A DNA stretch of 64,000 nt from Siphonodentalium dalli (taxonomy: Eukaryota > Mollusca > Scaphopoda > Gadilida > Siphonodentaliidae). Where the stretch lies: the NCBI GenBank assembly GCA_032622095.1, contig CP136063.1, forward strand, positions 88,019,980 through 88,083,979, read 5' to 3'. How positions within the stretch are numbered: position 1 is the first letter of the stretch; each line of letters opens with the position of its first letter. The notes beneath the pieces are model-generated. The model did not search any database. It worked only from the letters and a program-made list of their open reading frames with translations, and was not told where the DNA came from. This document shows positions 33,000-44,906 of this stretch, one piece after another. The position numbers were made by a program, and so were the translations under genes.

Positions 33000-34008
33000 G
33001 GGAGGTCGTTTTCACATTTATTCCTTATTTGTACTTGAGTGCAAAAGATTTACCCTTAAGTACAAATATTTGCGCTTTAGCACAAATGATCTCTGCTTAA
33101 GCGTAAATCATTTGCATTTATGCGTAAATCATTTATGCTTAAAAGTACTCAATCTGAATTGATGATCCCATATCATCAGATTCCAACAACAACATTTATT
33201 GAAATGCCCCTTCAGTTATAAGAATCAATTAATTGCCCAAAAATAATGCACGGTCAACTATAGTATAAAATTGCCTAGAACGTGTTATTTATCAACATTT
33301 TGTTCAACAAAATATGACCGGATTGTCAAATATCTAATATCCAAAGCCACTTGATTTTAATGTTATCCATCATCATCCACAAATTTGTCTGAGACCGTCG
33401 CCTTGGCAATTTTTTCCAGGCCACCAAAAAGTACATATCTTGAGAAATAATAAATTTCAAAAATCGATATCAGATCACTCTGAGCTTTGATGGGTGGTTC
33501 ATTGACTATCATCAATATAGATCATATTTGCGGTTAAGCACAAATGAATTGCACTTAAGCGCAAATAATAATTCATATGCAATGATCCCCCTGAATTAAA
33601 ATGGCACAGGCCTGAACACATCACTCAAACATACTGATCAATTTGATTGGTCAACAATTGTGGTGTCAGTGAAGGAGCCAAAAAGTTCACTTTTCTTCAA
33701 TTTTTGAGTCTGTATAGCCCATCATGAGGAGAGAAAGCCATCAATAACCCCTAATTCCTTTTGTATGCCCAATGGAAATGGTATACATAGATCTGTGCAT
33801 GAGATGTCCCTTTAATAAAATATACTAGAGCTCCAGGATGGAGACACACATTCTTGGGGCAGGGATACTAATATTATGAAAATAGGGTTCCCCCCTATTT
33901 CAAGTCAATAAGAACACCATATGAGGGTAGCAGCCCCCAGTAACCCCTAATTTCCTTTTTATGACTATGGAAATGGTATAGATACTAGTATGTGCCGGAG
34001 ATGTCCCC
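33000..34008. mobile_element. F7-type CTTAAG element remains plus F1 fragment
   Basis: It begins TGGGAGGTCGTTTTCACATT. CTTAAG-type motifs follow at 33050-33130 and again at 33530-33570. The stretch 33730-34008 repeats the core spacer of the nest at 6530-7030 in inverted orientation. An F1 fragment lies near 33440-33510. Confidence 0.6.
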
Positions 34009-34012
34009 TTAA

Positions 34013-34328
34013 ACGTACTCAATCTGATCAGACGCTCCTAAATTACTATTTCTTTGGCTTCGGGGTAAAAAATATTTGATTTGAGTCAAGGAACCCACCC
34101 ATCAAAGCTCGGAGTGATCAGATATCAATTTTTGAAGTTTATTATTTAATTTGTTTGTGGCCCAGAAACGCGCCGTCAAAAGGATGGTCTCGGTCAAAAT
34201 TGGGGATGAAGATGGATAACTCTAAAAACAAGTGTAATACGGCCACTTGAGTATTCACGAAATTTGGCCGTATTACCACTCAGCCAAAGAAACAGTAATT
34301 TGGGAACATTAATTCGGATTATGCATCT
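34013..34328. mobile_element. F1 palindromic MITE, TTAA-flanked
   Basis: TTAA at 34009-34012 and 34329-34332. The left end is ACGTACTCAATCTGATC and the right end is GGATTATGCATCT. The body has GAGTCAAGGAACCCACCCAT. Confidence 0.8.
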
Positions 34329-34445
34329 TTAATCATGGACATAAATTAAGATACATTATATACATTGCTGCTTTAATTAAGTAGAGTTAATAACATAATT
34401 TATATCAACTTTGAACATTAATAAGGGGCATATAATAAAAAGAAT

Positions 34446-34612
34446 ACCTACAGTTTTTTGTTTGAATACTTGAAACATCTCATCCATGTCTGGAAAGAAA
34501 TATCAAATTTTCACTCGTGGCTGCTAAGCATCTGCTAGCCACTCGTGAAAATTTTATATTTCTTTCCAGACACTCATGAGATATTTCGGTATTCAAACAA
34601 AAACTGTAGGTA
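34446..34612. repeat. ~165 bp imperfect palindrome
   Basis: CCTACAGTTTTTTGTTTGAA pairs with TTCAAACAAAAACTGTAGG, and TCTGGAAAGAAATAT pairs with its complement. The centre is GCTAAGCATCTGCTAGC. It has no copy elsewhere in the window. Confidence 0.8.
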
Positions 34613-35168
34613 TTCTCTATATACCAGTAAAATATAACCTTTGGGAAATGTGTTATATCTCAGGTCATCTTGTACTGATTGCACTGAAAAGTTGTGGGTC
34701 ATATTCTAAGAGGTGCTTCATGACATGGTCAAAATTGTGGCACATTTGGGCAAAATTGAGGGTGATACACTTTTAAATGCGCCAAAATCATGACAGATAA
34801 ACACACAGACACTTGGCTTTTATATAAATAGATATGCATCGAAAGCTGTATGCTCCTGTTGATGGAATCTTGGAGTGCCTATGGTCGTTCCATCAGAGCC
34901 AACAACAATACAGAGGGCTGGCGCGATGTATTCAAATACAAGATTAAGGTGACAAATATACCGTAACTATACATCCTGGTACCAATGCTAAAAAAGTAAT
35001 CAGCTGCCACTGACATGACTATAAGCTACATTTTAGTTGGTGAGAGAATGATCAGGTGGTACCACCGTTTTCGTTACCGAGAAAACCAAGCTTAGCTATT
35101 CTTCTGTGGAATCGTTGAAAATTGCGGCATTTCAACGAACGAGCCCCTCAAGCAGAGACGTGGCAACA

Positions 35169-35231
35169 GGGGGGGGGGGGGGGGGGGGGGGTTTGGGGGG
35201 GGGGGGTGTCTCACCCCCCCCCCCCCCCCCA
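35169..35231. repeat. Long G runs followed by C runs
   Basis: A run of over 20 G, GTTT, 12 G, then TGTCTCA and about 17 C. It could form a G/C hairpin or a G-quadruplex. Run lengths may be assembly-dependent. Confidence 0.8.
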
Positions 35232-35234
35232 ACT

Positions 35235-36140
35235 TTGGTCAAAATTTTCAACAGTTGGAAATTTCATACCTGCCAAAACATTAGTTGGAAATTTCACACC
35301 AACAATAGGTTGAAAATGTTCTTGTAGTTTGATTTTCAAACAATTTATTGGGGGGAATTAATTATTTTTGGACCAATATTTGCATATTTTCCTATTTTAT
35401 CCAAATTTTGGAATGAAATTGTCATCAGTTGGAAATTTTCCAACCTTAGGGGGGGTGACAGGTTGGAAATTTCCAACACTTGGAAAGCTTGTGTCCTGGT
35501 CCCTCCCCCCGTGGCGAGTCAAAAACTGCTAGTTAATTTAATAAAACAATATTGTCATACATTTGGTCAGCATTGTCATTGGAATTGTCATCAGTTGGAA
35601 ATTTTCCAACCTAAGTGGGGATGTCAGGTTTGAAATTTCCAACTCTAGGATGGCTTGATGCTAGTCTAGATGGTAGGATTTTGCGATTTTCTTGTTCAGA
35701 TTTCAAAATTTTTGCACACCGGGCCGAACCATGGTCGGCCCGGTGTGTCATTGTCCCCGTGGCCGATAAAAAACTGCTAATTAGTTTAACAAAACAATAT
35801 TTTACTACATTTGGTCAAACTTGTGGACTGAAATGGTCATCAGTTGGAGAATTTGCCAACCTGAGGGGGAGTATTAGGTTTGAAATTTCCAACACCATAG
35901 GAAAACTTCAGTTGAGGCCAGTCTAGATGCTATATGATTTGCGATTTTCTTGTATAGTTTTCAAAATTTTCTCACACCGGGCAAAACAACCATGTCAGCC
36001 CGGTGTGTCCTGGTCTCTTGCCCGTAGCCATGTGCATTTGTCTGGAGTTAGACCACTATAGATGTTAGGATTTATGCAATTTATCAGGTTAAAATATCTG
36101 AATGTTCTCATACCGGGAATTTAGAACCATGGTTTTATGA
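35235..36140. repeat. Degenerate ~240 bp tandem repeat
   Basis: Three to four units share CATCAGTTGGAAATTTTCCA, GTTTGAAATTTCCAACAC, GGATTTTGCGATTTTCTTG, CACACCGGGC(C) and AAAAACTGCTA. Two units hold an inner CACCGGGCCGA..TCGGCCCGGTG hairpin. Confidence 0.75.
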
Positions 36141-36474
36141 ATATATAGGATATTAGGCCTGAGAGCACTGAGGTGAAGGGGGGGTGCAAATTGAATTATG
36201 CAAAACTTGTGTTTGGTCCGAATCTGATTCAAGGGGGGGTGCAGTTGGAATTTCCCAAGGTGGACACCCCCAACGGAGACCCTCTATAGCCACGTCTCTG
36301 CCCTCAAGACAGGTGCAAAGTTGTTTGCCACAGGCATTGTCGTTGTGGTCGACACTAGTAAGTGTGCTCAGAAGTTGCCATCGATAGCACCGATTAATAC
36401 AAATTACAAAAATAAAACAGTGTGAAATATAAAAAAAATTCCACTTTCCCAGCATGGTACCAGTATGAGACATG

Positions 36475-36545
36475 GTTGGTACGAAACAACCAATAATGAT
36501 TTCCCACATGGTACGAAACAACCAATATTGATTTCCCACATGGTA
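36475..36545. repeat. ~36 bp tandem repeat
   Basis: GGTACGAAACAACCAATA followed by TGATTTCCCACAT occurs twice, with part of a third. Confidence 0.75.
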
Positions 36546-36599
36546 CAAAATCATGAATCATCTCTGGTTCGATACTCAAAAACACTAAAATTTATAAAA

Positions 36600-37248
36600 A
36601 CATATTGACTAACTGTATCTATTACAGCTAAACCCCCCTAATCTAGTAAAGACTAATAGTTATGCAGTTTTGTCCGAGTGCAGAGTGGCTCGTGTAGCAA
36701 AATGAGCCGGAAATTATATTTGTAAAAAAGTTTTTATTTTTCAACTATTTTCTTCACTTCCAAGCAGTCAGAAATCTAATCATATACCAATGACAGTGAT
36801 GTAGAAATTCATATCGTCATAAAAAGCAAAACCACATTGACTCTCAAAGTATGCCTAGATATATTTAAAATATAACCGATCAATTTTCAAAAAATTATGA
36901 GTGCAAGAACTCACTTCTGAACTTCACTTCCTGGTTTGACCGGTGATAATAAAAGAAATTATTATAAAATAAATTCCGCCTTCTTAAATTATTATTTCTT
37001 TCAAATTAAAGAATTTGGGGAAATAAATACACAAACGACCTCATTCGATTAACAATTGAGATATATTAAGTTCAAGCAAGATCACGCACTCTTATCATCA
37101 AGTGCAACATATGATTTGTTTATAATAACCGGTGTTCAAAGTATGCGAAATAATGCCCGGCCCTAACTTGTAGACTTTGGAACATCATCGACATCGTGGT
37201 GTATTTTTTATCCGAGGAAACATATACACTGGCGAACGTACTATAAAC
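36600..37248. promoter_or_regulatory. Candidate 5' region of ADHFE1
   Basis: Non-repetitive sequence just upstream of the candidate first exon. No TATA box, initiator or other defined promoter element was recognised. The assignment rests only on the candidate ATG at 37249. Confidence 0.2.
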
Positions 37249-37279
37249 ATGCGGTCTGCAATCAGAAAAGTGTTTGCAA
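37249..37279 (+). CDS. Candidate ADHFE1 exon 1 (transit peptide)
   Basis: It reads MRSAIRKVFA plus one base, ending at a weak donor GCAA|GTGATG. The phase matches the next exon at 44863. The join gives ...KVFARSFSTADA, a plausible mitochondrial presequence with Arg, Ser and hydrophobic residues and an RSF/ST cleavage-like site. Against it: the donor is poor, and a stronger one downstream (TCATG|GTAAAA) is in the wrong phase. Another exon could be the true first. Confidence 0.3.
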
Positions 37280-37557
37280 GTGATGCTTTGTTGCAACAAA
37301 TGCTGGGATCGCAGCAGAAATCATGGTAAAAAAAAACGCCTCCTTCAGGGCAAATGTAAATTCCTGATTATGATAAACTCATCCGGTTTTCGGAGCACAG
37401 TATTAGCATCATAAGCACCTTATGAGTGTTGTCGTGTGTAATAAATAAACAACCAATTATTGAATAATTGCAAAAATGTTTAAGTGAAACTGATCCAATC
37501 TGCGAAATTTATATCCATATTGAATTTAATCAATGAGCTCTTCTTCGATCCTAGGAA

Positions 37558-39603
37558 ACATTAACAAACATTTACAATAATAATTTTCCAAACATCAGAA
37601 AGAAAATCAAACCTTCTAATCATTGCAATCCATGGATAACAGCAGGTATACTGAATTCCATTAGAAGAAAGAATAAACTATATAAAATATTCATTAAGAA
37701 CAGAACATACTATAATAATGATCGATACAAGAAGTATAGGAATAGACTAAATTTAATTATCCGTACTGCTAAACAACACTATTATCATAGGAAATTCCAA
37801 CAATATGAAGGTAATATCGATGGCACATGGAAACTGATTAAAAACATTCTCAACAAGAAAAAGGGAAGCAAAAATGTAACAGAGTTCTTTTATGAAAATA
37901 AATATATTAATAACAAAGAGGAAATTGCTACCAAATTCAATGAATTCTTCACCAATATTGGACCAACCCTTGCTTCAAAAATTAAATCTAACAAGAATCC
38001 AGCAGACTACCTTAATCAACCTAAGTGTTCTTCATTCTTTATCCAACCAACAGATGAACTTGAAGTCATAGAAATTCTCAAAAATATCAGTGCAAAAAAG
38101 GCTGCGCGTATTGATGATCTCAAGTGTTCAATATTGAAACATTGTAGCGAATTTATTATTAAACCCATTACACATATATGCAATCTTTCTCTTGCTAAAG
38201 GAATATTTCCAGACCTCATGAAGATAGCAAAAGTTGTACCTATTTTCAAAGCTAAAGACCCAACCACATTAAGTAACTACAGGCCAGTCTCTGTGCTACC
38301 TGTATTTTCCAAAATCCTAGAAAAAATGATGTACAACCGACTGAACAAATACTAAACCAAATACAATATGCTATATAGAAGTCAATATGGCTTCAGAAAG
38401 AATCACTCAACTATTCTGGCACTAACTGATCTCTTAGAGAAAATTACCCAAGCCCTAGATAATAGAGAACACACCATTGGGGTATTCCTTGATCTATCAA
38501 AGGCATTTGATACAATAAATCATAATATAATGCTAAATAAACTTGAAAACTATGGATGTCGTGGGGTTGCACTGAACTGGTTCCAAAGCTATTTGACTAA
38601 TAGAAAACAATCTGTACAATATGAAGGCCACTTGTCTTCACAAACAGACATAATATGTGGAGTTCCACAAGGATCTATACTTGGCCCTCTACTCTTTCTG
38701 ATATATATGAACGATCTTCCAAATATTTGTAAGGACCTGAATCTAATATTATTTGCTGATGATACAAATGCATTTTACTCTAATAAAGATATAAATAAGG
38801 CATATGATGTAGTCAACAAAGAAATGGAGACAATGAGCAAATGGTTTCTTGCTAATAAACTATCTCTAAACCTAGAAAAAACTTATTACATGATATTTAC
38901 GAATACAGATCTATGCAAACAAATAACTGTCCTACCCGAGCTCAAGATCAATGAAAATCAGATACAAAGAGTTAAGAACACTAAATTCCTAGGAATTATT
39001 ATTGAAGAAAATTTATCATGGAATATGCAAGTGGAATCTATTACTAAAAAACTGTCAAAAAATTTAGGAGTCATGAGAAAAATCAGTGATTTCATACCCA
39101 GAGATACAATGAAAACAATCTATTCTGTACTGATTATCCCACATCTCACATATTGTAATGCCATATGGAGTGCAACAACAAAGAAAAACCTTGAAAATCT
39201 TGAAAAAATACAAAACAAAGCTATCGCCACACTATCTTACGCAAAAAAAAGCATACCAGAAATATGCAGGGACCACAATTTGCTATTGATGAATGACATT
39301 GGAAACATGCAACTAATAAAATTTTTACATGATTTCCATCAAAAGAAACTCCCCAAATCGCTGTCTTCAATATTTACTAATATACATGATATCCATAACC
39401 ACAATACCCGGTTCAAAGCAAATTCAAATCTGTATTGTGAATTCAGAAGAACAAAAAAAGCAAGAAGTGTCATATCAACCAGAGCCAGATGTCTATGGAA
39501 TGAACTCCCATGTGACTGTAAGCTTCGCGTAGAAACTAGTGACAAATATCATAAGTACCTAAAATCACATTTCATTAATAAATACACCCCAAATATCAAA
39601 TAA
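37558..39603 (+). pseudogene. 5'-truncated LINE reverse transcriptase ORF
   Basis: Non-LTR retrotransposon ORF2 fragment. The frame is open from 37558 except for one TAA at 38353-38355, just before the YRSQYGFRKNHST block. It starts after the endonuclease domain, with the linker motif NPWITAGILNSI. Reverse transcriptase blocks follow: KVVPIFKAKDP...YRPVSVLP, LDLSKAFDTINH, GVPQGSILGPLLF and the catalytic FADDT at about 38752-38766. The C-terminal maturase-like region (LGIII, LIIPHLTYCNAIW) ends at 39603. The architecture is CR1/L2/Jockey-like. An inactive copy, because of the truncation and the stop. Confidence 0.9.
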
Positions 39604-40306
39604 CAATCCAGTTTGTATGTATTCTCTCCCCTATTATATATACTAAGGCAATACCAGCCAGCAATCCCTTACGGCAGAGACTGTCCAGAAGAGGGGGCAG
39701 AAATTAATGAACTTCTCTTTATTCTCATAGTATAATCCTCCCTCTCCTGGCCAGCTCTCCCGGTGAGGAACAGGCCAAACAAATTTATGCCACTTTTCCT
39801 CCATGTGTTACTATTTGTCACTCATCTGAACAACAGTGCAAAAATAATCAACTTGTCTATAACCTTAACCAATTCCTCAACCAAATCAAGCAGTATTCAC
39901 ACCCATATTTCATTGATCACCTTAAATACTGGTATTCCCCACATTATTGAAAATTGCAAGACGATCGCGCAGGTCTCAGCATAAAGACATCACGATAATC
40001 ATATTGGCTACCAGATAAAGCATAACAACTAAAAAAAAAATGACTATAATCACCATCTCACAACCCGACCCCCCCCCCCACCCCATGCCCCCACCCCTTC
40101 TTGCCCATCTCTATACAATAATACACACATTGTAAATACGCACCCGCACTATATTCACCCAATATACGTACACATAACACTGTATCATTATACAAGCATA
40201 AGGGCCCTGCCCTTACAAGTTATACTTTTTGTGGGGTCCTGTTGATATATATGTATTATAATTATATTGAATACGAAATAAATCTTATTGAAATCTTAGA
40301 AATCTT
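39604..40306 (+). mobile_element. LINE 3' UTR and tail
   Basis: Non-coding sequence after the LINE stop, with a C-rich patch near 40064-40100. It ends in a short-repeat tail of AAATCTTA units (ATTGAAATCTTAGAAATCTT) rather than a long poly(A). Repeat tails of this kind occur in CR1/L2-type elements. Confidence 0.65.
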
Positions 40307-40372
40307 AAAAAGGAAGTCGATCTATCTGAAGTCATCCCCATAATATATGGAGGGTGTTTCCACATTTATTGG

Positions 40373-40816
40373 AGATGCATAATCCGAATTGACACTGGCA
40401 AATTACTATTTCCTTGGCTTCGTGGGTAAAAAATATTGAATTAGGGTCGAACACACCCATCAAAGCTCAGAGTGATCAGATATCGATTTTTGGAATCTAT
40501 TATTTTTCACCACTGATAATTATTAGTGGCCCAGTAAACAGTCGACGAGAAGACGTTCTTGGACCAAATTGCAGATAGAGATGGATGACTCTAAAATCAA
40601 GTGGCTTTTTTATGTCAGATATTTGACAAACCAGCAAAATTTTGTTGAACAAAATGTTGATAAATAATAGATTTTGGGCAATTTTATATTATAGTTGACT
40701 GTGGTTAGCATTATTTTTGGCAATTAATCGATTCTGATAACTGAAGGGGCATTTAAAAAAAAAATTTGATGTTGGAATCTGATGATATGGGGACCATCTA
40801 ATCAGATTGAGTACCT
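40373..40816. mobile_element. F1 MITE, divergent copy
   Basis: The left end is AGATGCATAATCCGAATT and the right end is AATCAGATTGAGTACCT followed by TTAA. The body shows the F1 block (CACCCATCAAAGCTCAGAG) and the long inner segment TATAGTTGACTGTGGTTAGC. Confidence 0.75.
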
Positions 40817-40881
40817 TTAATAATCGGATCTAATTGCAATACAATTGTTCTTAAGTGCAATTTGATTGTGTTTATGCTTAA

Positions 40882-41110
40882 AGGTACTCAATCCGATCAG
40901 ACGCTCCTAAATTACTATTTCTTTGGCTCCGGGGGTAAAAAATATTTGATTTGAGTCGAGGAACCCACCCATCAAAGCTAAGAGTGATTAGATATCGATG
41001 TTTGAACTTTGCGGTTTCTATTGTTTGTGGACCACAACTGATTTAACCACGAGGGTCAAACGGACGGTCTTGCAGATAAAGATGGATAACTCTAAAATCA
41101 AGTGGTCATT
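40882..41110. mobile_element. F1 MITE, half element
   Basis: TTAA at 40878-40881, then AGGTACTCAATCCGATCAG and one arm through AACTCTAAAATCAAGTGG. The right arm is missing. Confidence 0.75.
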
Positions 41111-41832
41111 ATTTTAATTTTTCCTTCAGAAGTCACTAACATATTAACATACACAATTAACAAAAACAGACATTCAAAGATGTATGGATAGTTAATCAAC
41201 GGTCATTATAATATATTGAGAGTCAGAAAAAGCGATGTTTTGTAAAGTTTCTGTTGAAGTTGGCATTAAAGTACAATGTAACTTGTTTATAACCAGCTGT
41301 TCATTTCTCAAGAAAATTTGCACAAAACAGCAAATTTTAAAATTGTTTTTAAATCCTCTTTGTCTGTTCAGGTTATGCAGGAAGTCATTGTAACAATGCA
41401 TATTATGAAACAATGCATATTAATGGCAACATTTTATGATGGTCGCTGTTTTATGACCAATGATTATAAGACAATAGGTTCATCAGTCAAATGTTAATGG
41501 CAGATTAATTAGTGGTCCGACACTGATACAGCTGAAATAATATCATGTATGCTTTGATGACAGAGACTTGTAATTTGTAACATGTCTACTTTGATATATA
41601 CTAATAGGCCTATGATATATACTAATTGGCCTACTAACTTGTTGAAAGCATCTTTTTTTGTATTTATATGATTGCATTTTATCTTCAAATGAGAACTGTT
41701 CCAGAATTTCCCCAAATTAGACCCTCATTTTGGCAAGTCCTTTTGGAATTTGGCAAATAGAAATTTGATTTGGCAAAAAATTTGGCAAGAGAAAATTTTG
41801 GTCCGCACCAACTTGAACCATGATTGTGATTT
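41111..41832. other. Nothing recognised
   Basis: AT-rich putative intron of ADHFE1. GAATTTGGCAAATAG-like phrases repeat locally near 41730-41790. Confidence 0.4.
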
Positions 41833-42081
41833 ACCATTTATTTACTAATGGATGCTCCCATTCAGTTATAAAAGTAAACATTGGAATGGTCTATTATTCG
41901 TTTGGAGGGGTGTTCAGGAAGTGTAAGTGCTCAGACAACTGACAGATGAACAGATAATACAAGTGCAGAATAATTTTTATTGAATTGGTGGGAAATGTTC
42001 AGATAATGAGTTCAACAAACAATATTTTGAACTTATTATCTGAACATTTCCTACTCATCAATGAATTTAGCATCGAAAGGG
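41833..42081. mobile_element. F4 MITE
   Basis: Body TATAAAAGTAAACATTGGAA and TGGTCTATTATTCGTTTGGA. The right end is ...GCATCGAAAGGGTTA. Confidence 0.75.
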
Positions 42082-42900
42082 TTACCATAAGTGTGCTTCA
42101 ATTATGTTGCAATAATTTAGCAATATAATCTGATATAACATGCTTTCCTGGAATATCAGTTCTTTCTTGAAATCATTTTGTGGATAACCCAAATAACAGT
42201 ATCTTGGGGTCCCTGGTAATAGTTCCCCAGACTTCCTTTGATAACTAGTAATAGCAGCATATCATTACTTTTACAGCTACTCTGCACTCTCGATCTGTTC
42301 ACTCAATAGTTGGTACATTAATCTAAGGGTATGATCTTGATCCGAATTATTGGAAGTAATCAAATAAAATATGTTTACACTACTAGTAATATACAAATTC
42401 ATGGACTTAATAACATTGCATAAATACCAACTTCAGTGCTCTTTCTTTGGCAGATAATGATAGTGTTAATCCAAATAGCCATCAGGGGAATTATTTTAGT
42501 TCAATGGTATAAACCTATCTGCTTAATTCCCACCAATGATTTAAACATTGGCTGAATGTTTTCAGTATTACATTAGAGTGCAATAAAATGAATCAGTAGC
42601 TAATTCTTATGGACTAAACAGTGTGTCTCCAGTAAACTATGTTAAATATAAATTACCTAACACACAGAAGGGCATGCAGCATAAATCTATGACATCCTGA
42701 AATACATGGGATAAGCTGTATGGACATTATTATATCCATGAATGATAATGCTAACTGATTGATAATGCTAATATAGTTGTTGATTGATGTCTTGTTAATT
42801 TTTATGACCCACCACAAACAGTATGATCTGCATTAACAATTTTTAAATTGTTTGTTCTTATGTTTCTCAGAAATAAGAACTCATTTGCTAAAATATTTCG
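42082..42900. other. Nothing recognised
   Basis: Intronic or intergenic AT-rich sequence with no gene or family found. Confidence 0.4.
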
Positions 42901-42904
42901 TTAA

Positions 42905-43152
42905 CTCTTTCATGACTGGAGCTCCATGAAATTTTGCGAAAACCCAATGCGAATGCATTCTCTTAAATATGCGTGGCTCCATAGGGAGCCTCGCATATAT
43001 GAGAGAATACATTGGCTTAACAATATTGAACTTGTAAGTCATTGCATTCTCTTATATATGCAAGGCATCCTATTGGAGAATCTCATATATAAGAGAATGC
43101 ACTGGCACAGGATCTTTAAAGCTGCACCAGCACAGTTCCCGTGATCAAATGG
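42905..43152. mobile_element. F3 hairpin MITE, TTAA-flanked
   Basis: TTAA at 42901-42904 and 43153-43156. Two hairpins with CATTCTCTTATATATGC-type arms, both decayed. Confidence 0.8.
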
Positions 43153-43230
43153 TTAATAACGATATTTATTGCTAGCATGAGGGAATTAATTTTTGCATTT
43201 CGAAAATTGGAACATAAACTCTGATGGACC

Positions 43231-43760
43231 TCCAAGCCTGGATATCGTGTGTCTCTCATTTGCTGTACGAGGTCGCCAGTGGGTGAATTTAGTGACGCTA
43301 TCTCACACGGTCGGCTTAGCATCACCAAATTCACTCTCTGGGGACCTCATCTACTGAGGCCTCAACTGCTATGGGAGACCTAGGATTGACTAGACTGGCT
43401 GCTGATGCTCCGACGCTCTGCTCTGTTCGCCGTGACGGCATGCATATTGTAATGACGTAGCCTCATAGAGCCAATGTCTAGTCCAACCTAGGATCAGATT
43501 GAAGTTGCTCAATTGAAGTTGGAGATGTTCACCTATTAGTCACCTCGATTATGCATTTCAAGGGAAAAAGTAACTAAAAACAATGTTAATTTGAGACTAT
43601 AGGTACTTCCCAGAAGATGAAGCCAAGCAGATTGAGGTCCCTAGAGGGTGAATTTGTTGATGCTAGCTCACTGTGTGGGGTAGCATCACTAAACTTAATT
43701 CACCCTCTGGGGACCTCATTCTGCAAATTACAGACACACTGTTTGCAGACTTGACTGGTA
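43231..43760. mobile_element. F2 compound foldback MITE with a 99 bp insertion
   Basis: Both hairpins and the spacer are present. The spacer is split by the insertion at 43387-43485. Confidence 0.8.
43387..43485. mobile_element. 99 bp insertion with 9 bp TSD
   Basis: An exact duplication ACCTAGGAT (43378-43386 and 43486-43494) brackets it inside the F2 element. The ends are TGACTAGAC and the complement of TGGACTAGAC. It is GC-richer than its host (GCTCCGACGCTCTGCTCT). A 9 bp TSD is typical of Mutator-like elements, but the assignment is tentative. Confidence 0.8.
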
Positions 43761-44204
43761 CATGCATAATAGTATTCTTTCCATTTCAGTTTGGCTGCTT
43801 GTAGTCCAATCCAAAGCAAGTATACTTTATACTTTATTTGTTTTCAGTCATATACCTAAACAACCAGCTGAATAACATGTTTCAGAACACCGCTGTAAAA
43901 AAAAATCACCTCTAATGTCTTATTTATACTGCATATGTAAACTGAAAAAGACTTGTAATATATTACTGCATGCATGCTTGAAAAACTATCTGACTTTTGC
44001 TATCAATGTAACAATGCTGCTCAAGCGTTGCATCATACCATGAATCACTACTCTGGCTAAAGCCCGTAGAGATCATATTCCACCAGTACAGAACCTGGGA
44101 ACTTTTTAAAGTTTTGACAGGGAACCTTTTAAGTCGAAAAAATAACACGGGGAATATATTTCTTAGTTCTTATCAGTTCCTTAATAATGTTCTTCACTGT
44201 AGGT

Positions 44205-44635
44205 AAATGTCCCAACTTAATATTTCTTTGGCTTCGGGGGTAAAAAATATTTGATTCGAGTTGAGGAACCCACCCATCAAAGCTCAGAGGGATCCAATAT
44301 TGATTTTTAAATTTTGTTATTTCTCGAGATATGTACTTATTTGTGGCCTGGAAAAAATTTGTCAAGGCGACGGTCTCGGACAAAACTGTGGATGAAGATG
44401 GATAACTCTAAAATCAAGTGGTAATACGGCCAAATTTTGTGATCATCAAGTAACAATACGGCCATATTTCGTTGAAACAACATGTTGATAAATAACACGT
44501 TTTGGAAAATATTATACCATAGTTGACAGTGGTTAGCATTATTTTGTTGTTATTAATTAATTCTGATAACTAAAGCATATTTAGAAGAAATGTTGTTGTT
44601 GTAACTTGATTATATACCAATCAAATTGACGAAAA
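44205..44635. mobile_element. F1 MITE, divergent copy
   Basis: GGCTTCGGGGGTAAAAAATA, GTTGAGGAACCCACCCATCA and the inner block ATAGTTGACAGTGGTTAGCA. The tips are degenerate. Confidence 0.7.
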
Positions 44636-44862
44636 TATATTGTAAAACTTAAAAGAAGAAAAAGAACCAAACAACGAACCCCTCAAACTAATCAACACTT
44701 TCATATACACATTTTATTTCTTCTGTTTAATTAGTGCACATCAAACTCTAATAGCAAGAGCAAGTGTTGTGAAGAAGATTAAGATCTGAAAAACTATTTC
44801 TACTATATATATATTTTTATTTATATTTGTGATACGATTTATGGTACATTTATGTATTTCAG

Positions 44863-44906
44863 GATCTTTTTCAACAGCTGATGCTCAAAAGGAGTATGCA
44901 TTTGAG
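44863..44906 (+). CDS. ADHFE1 exon (start of mature protein)
   Basis: The acceptor is ATGTATTTCAG and the donor is TTTGAG|GTAGGT. It encodes [14 protein letters not shown] and needs one base from an upstream exon. EYAFE aligns with DYAFE of the vertebrate enzyme. Confidence 0.85.

Noticed and set aside
35106-35327. Gly/Pro-rich open frame
   Set aside because: Produced by translation of G and C homopolymer runs.
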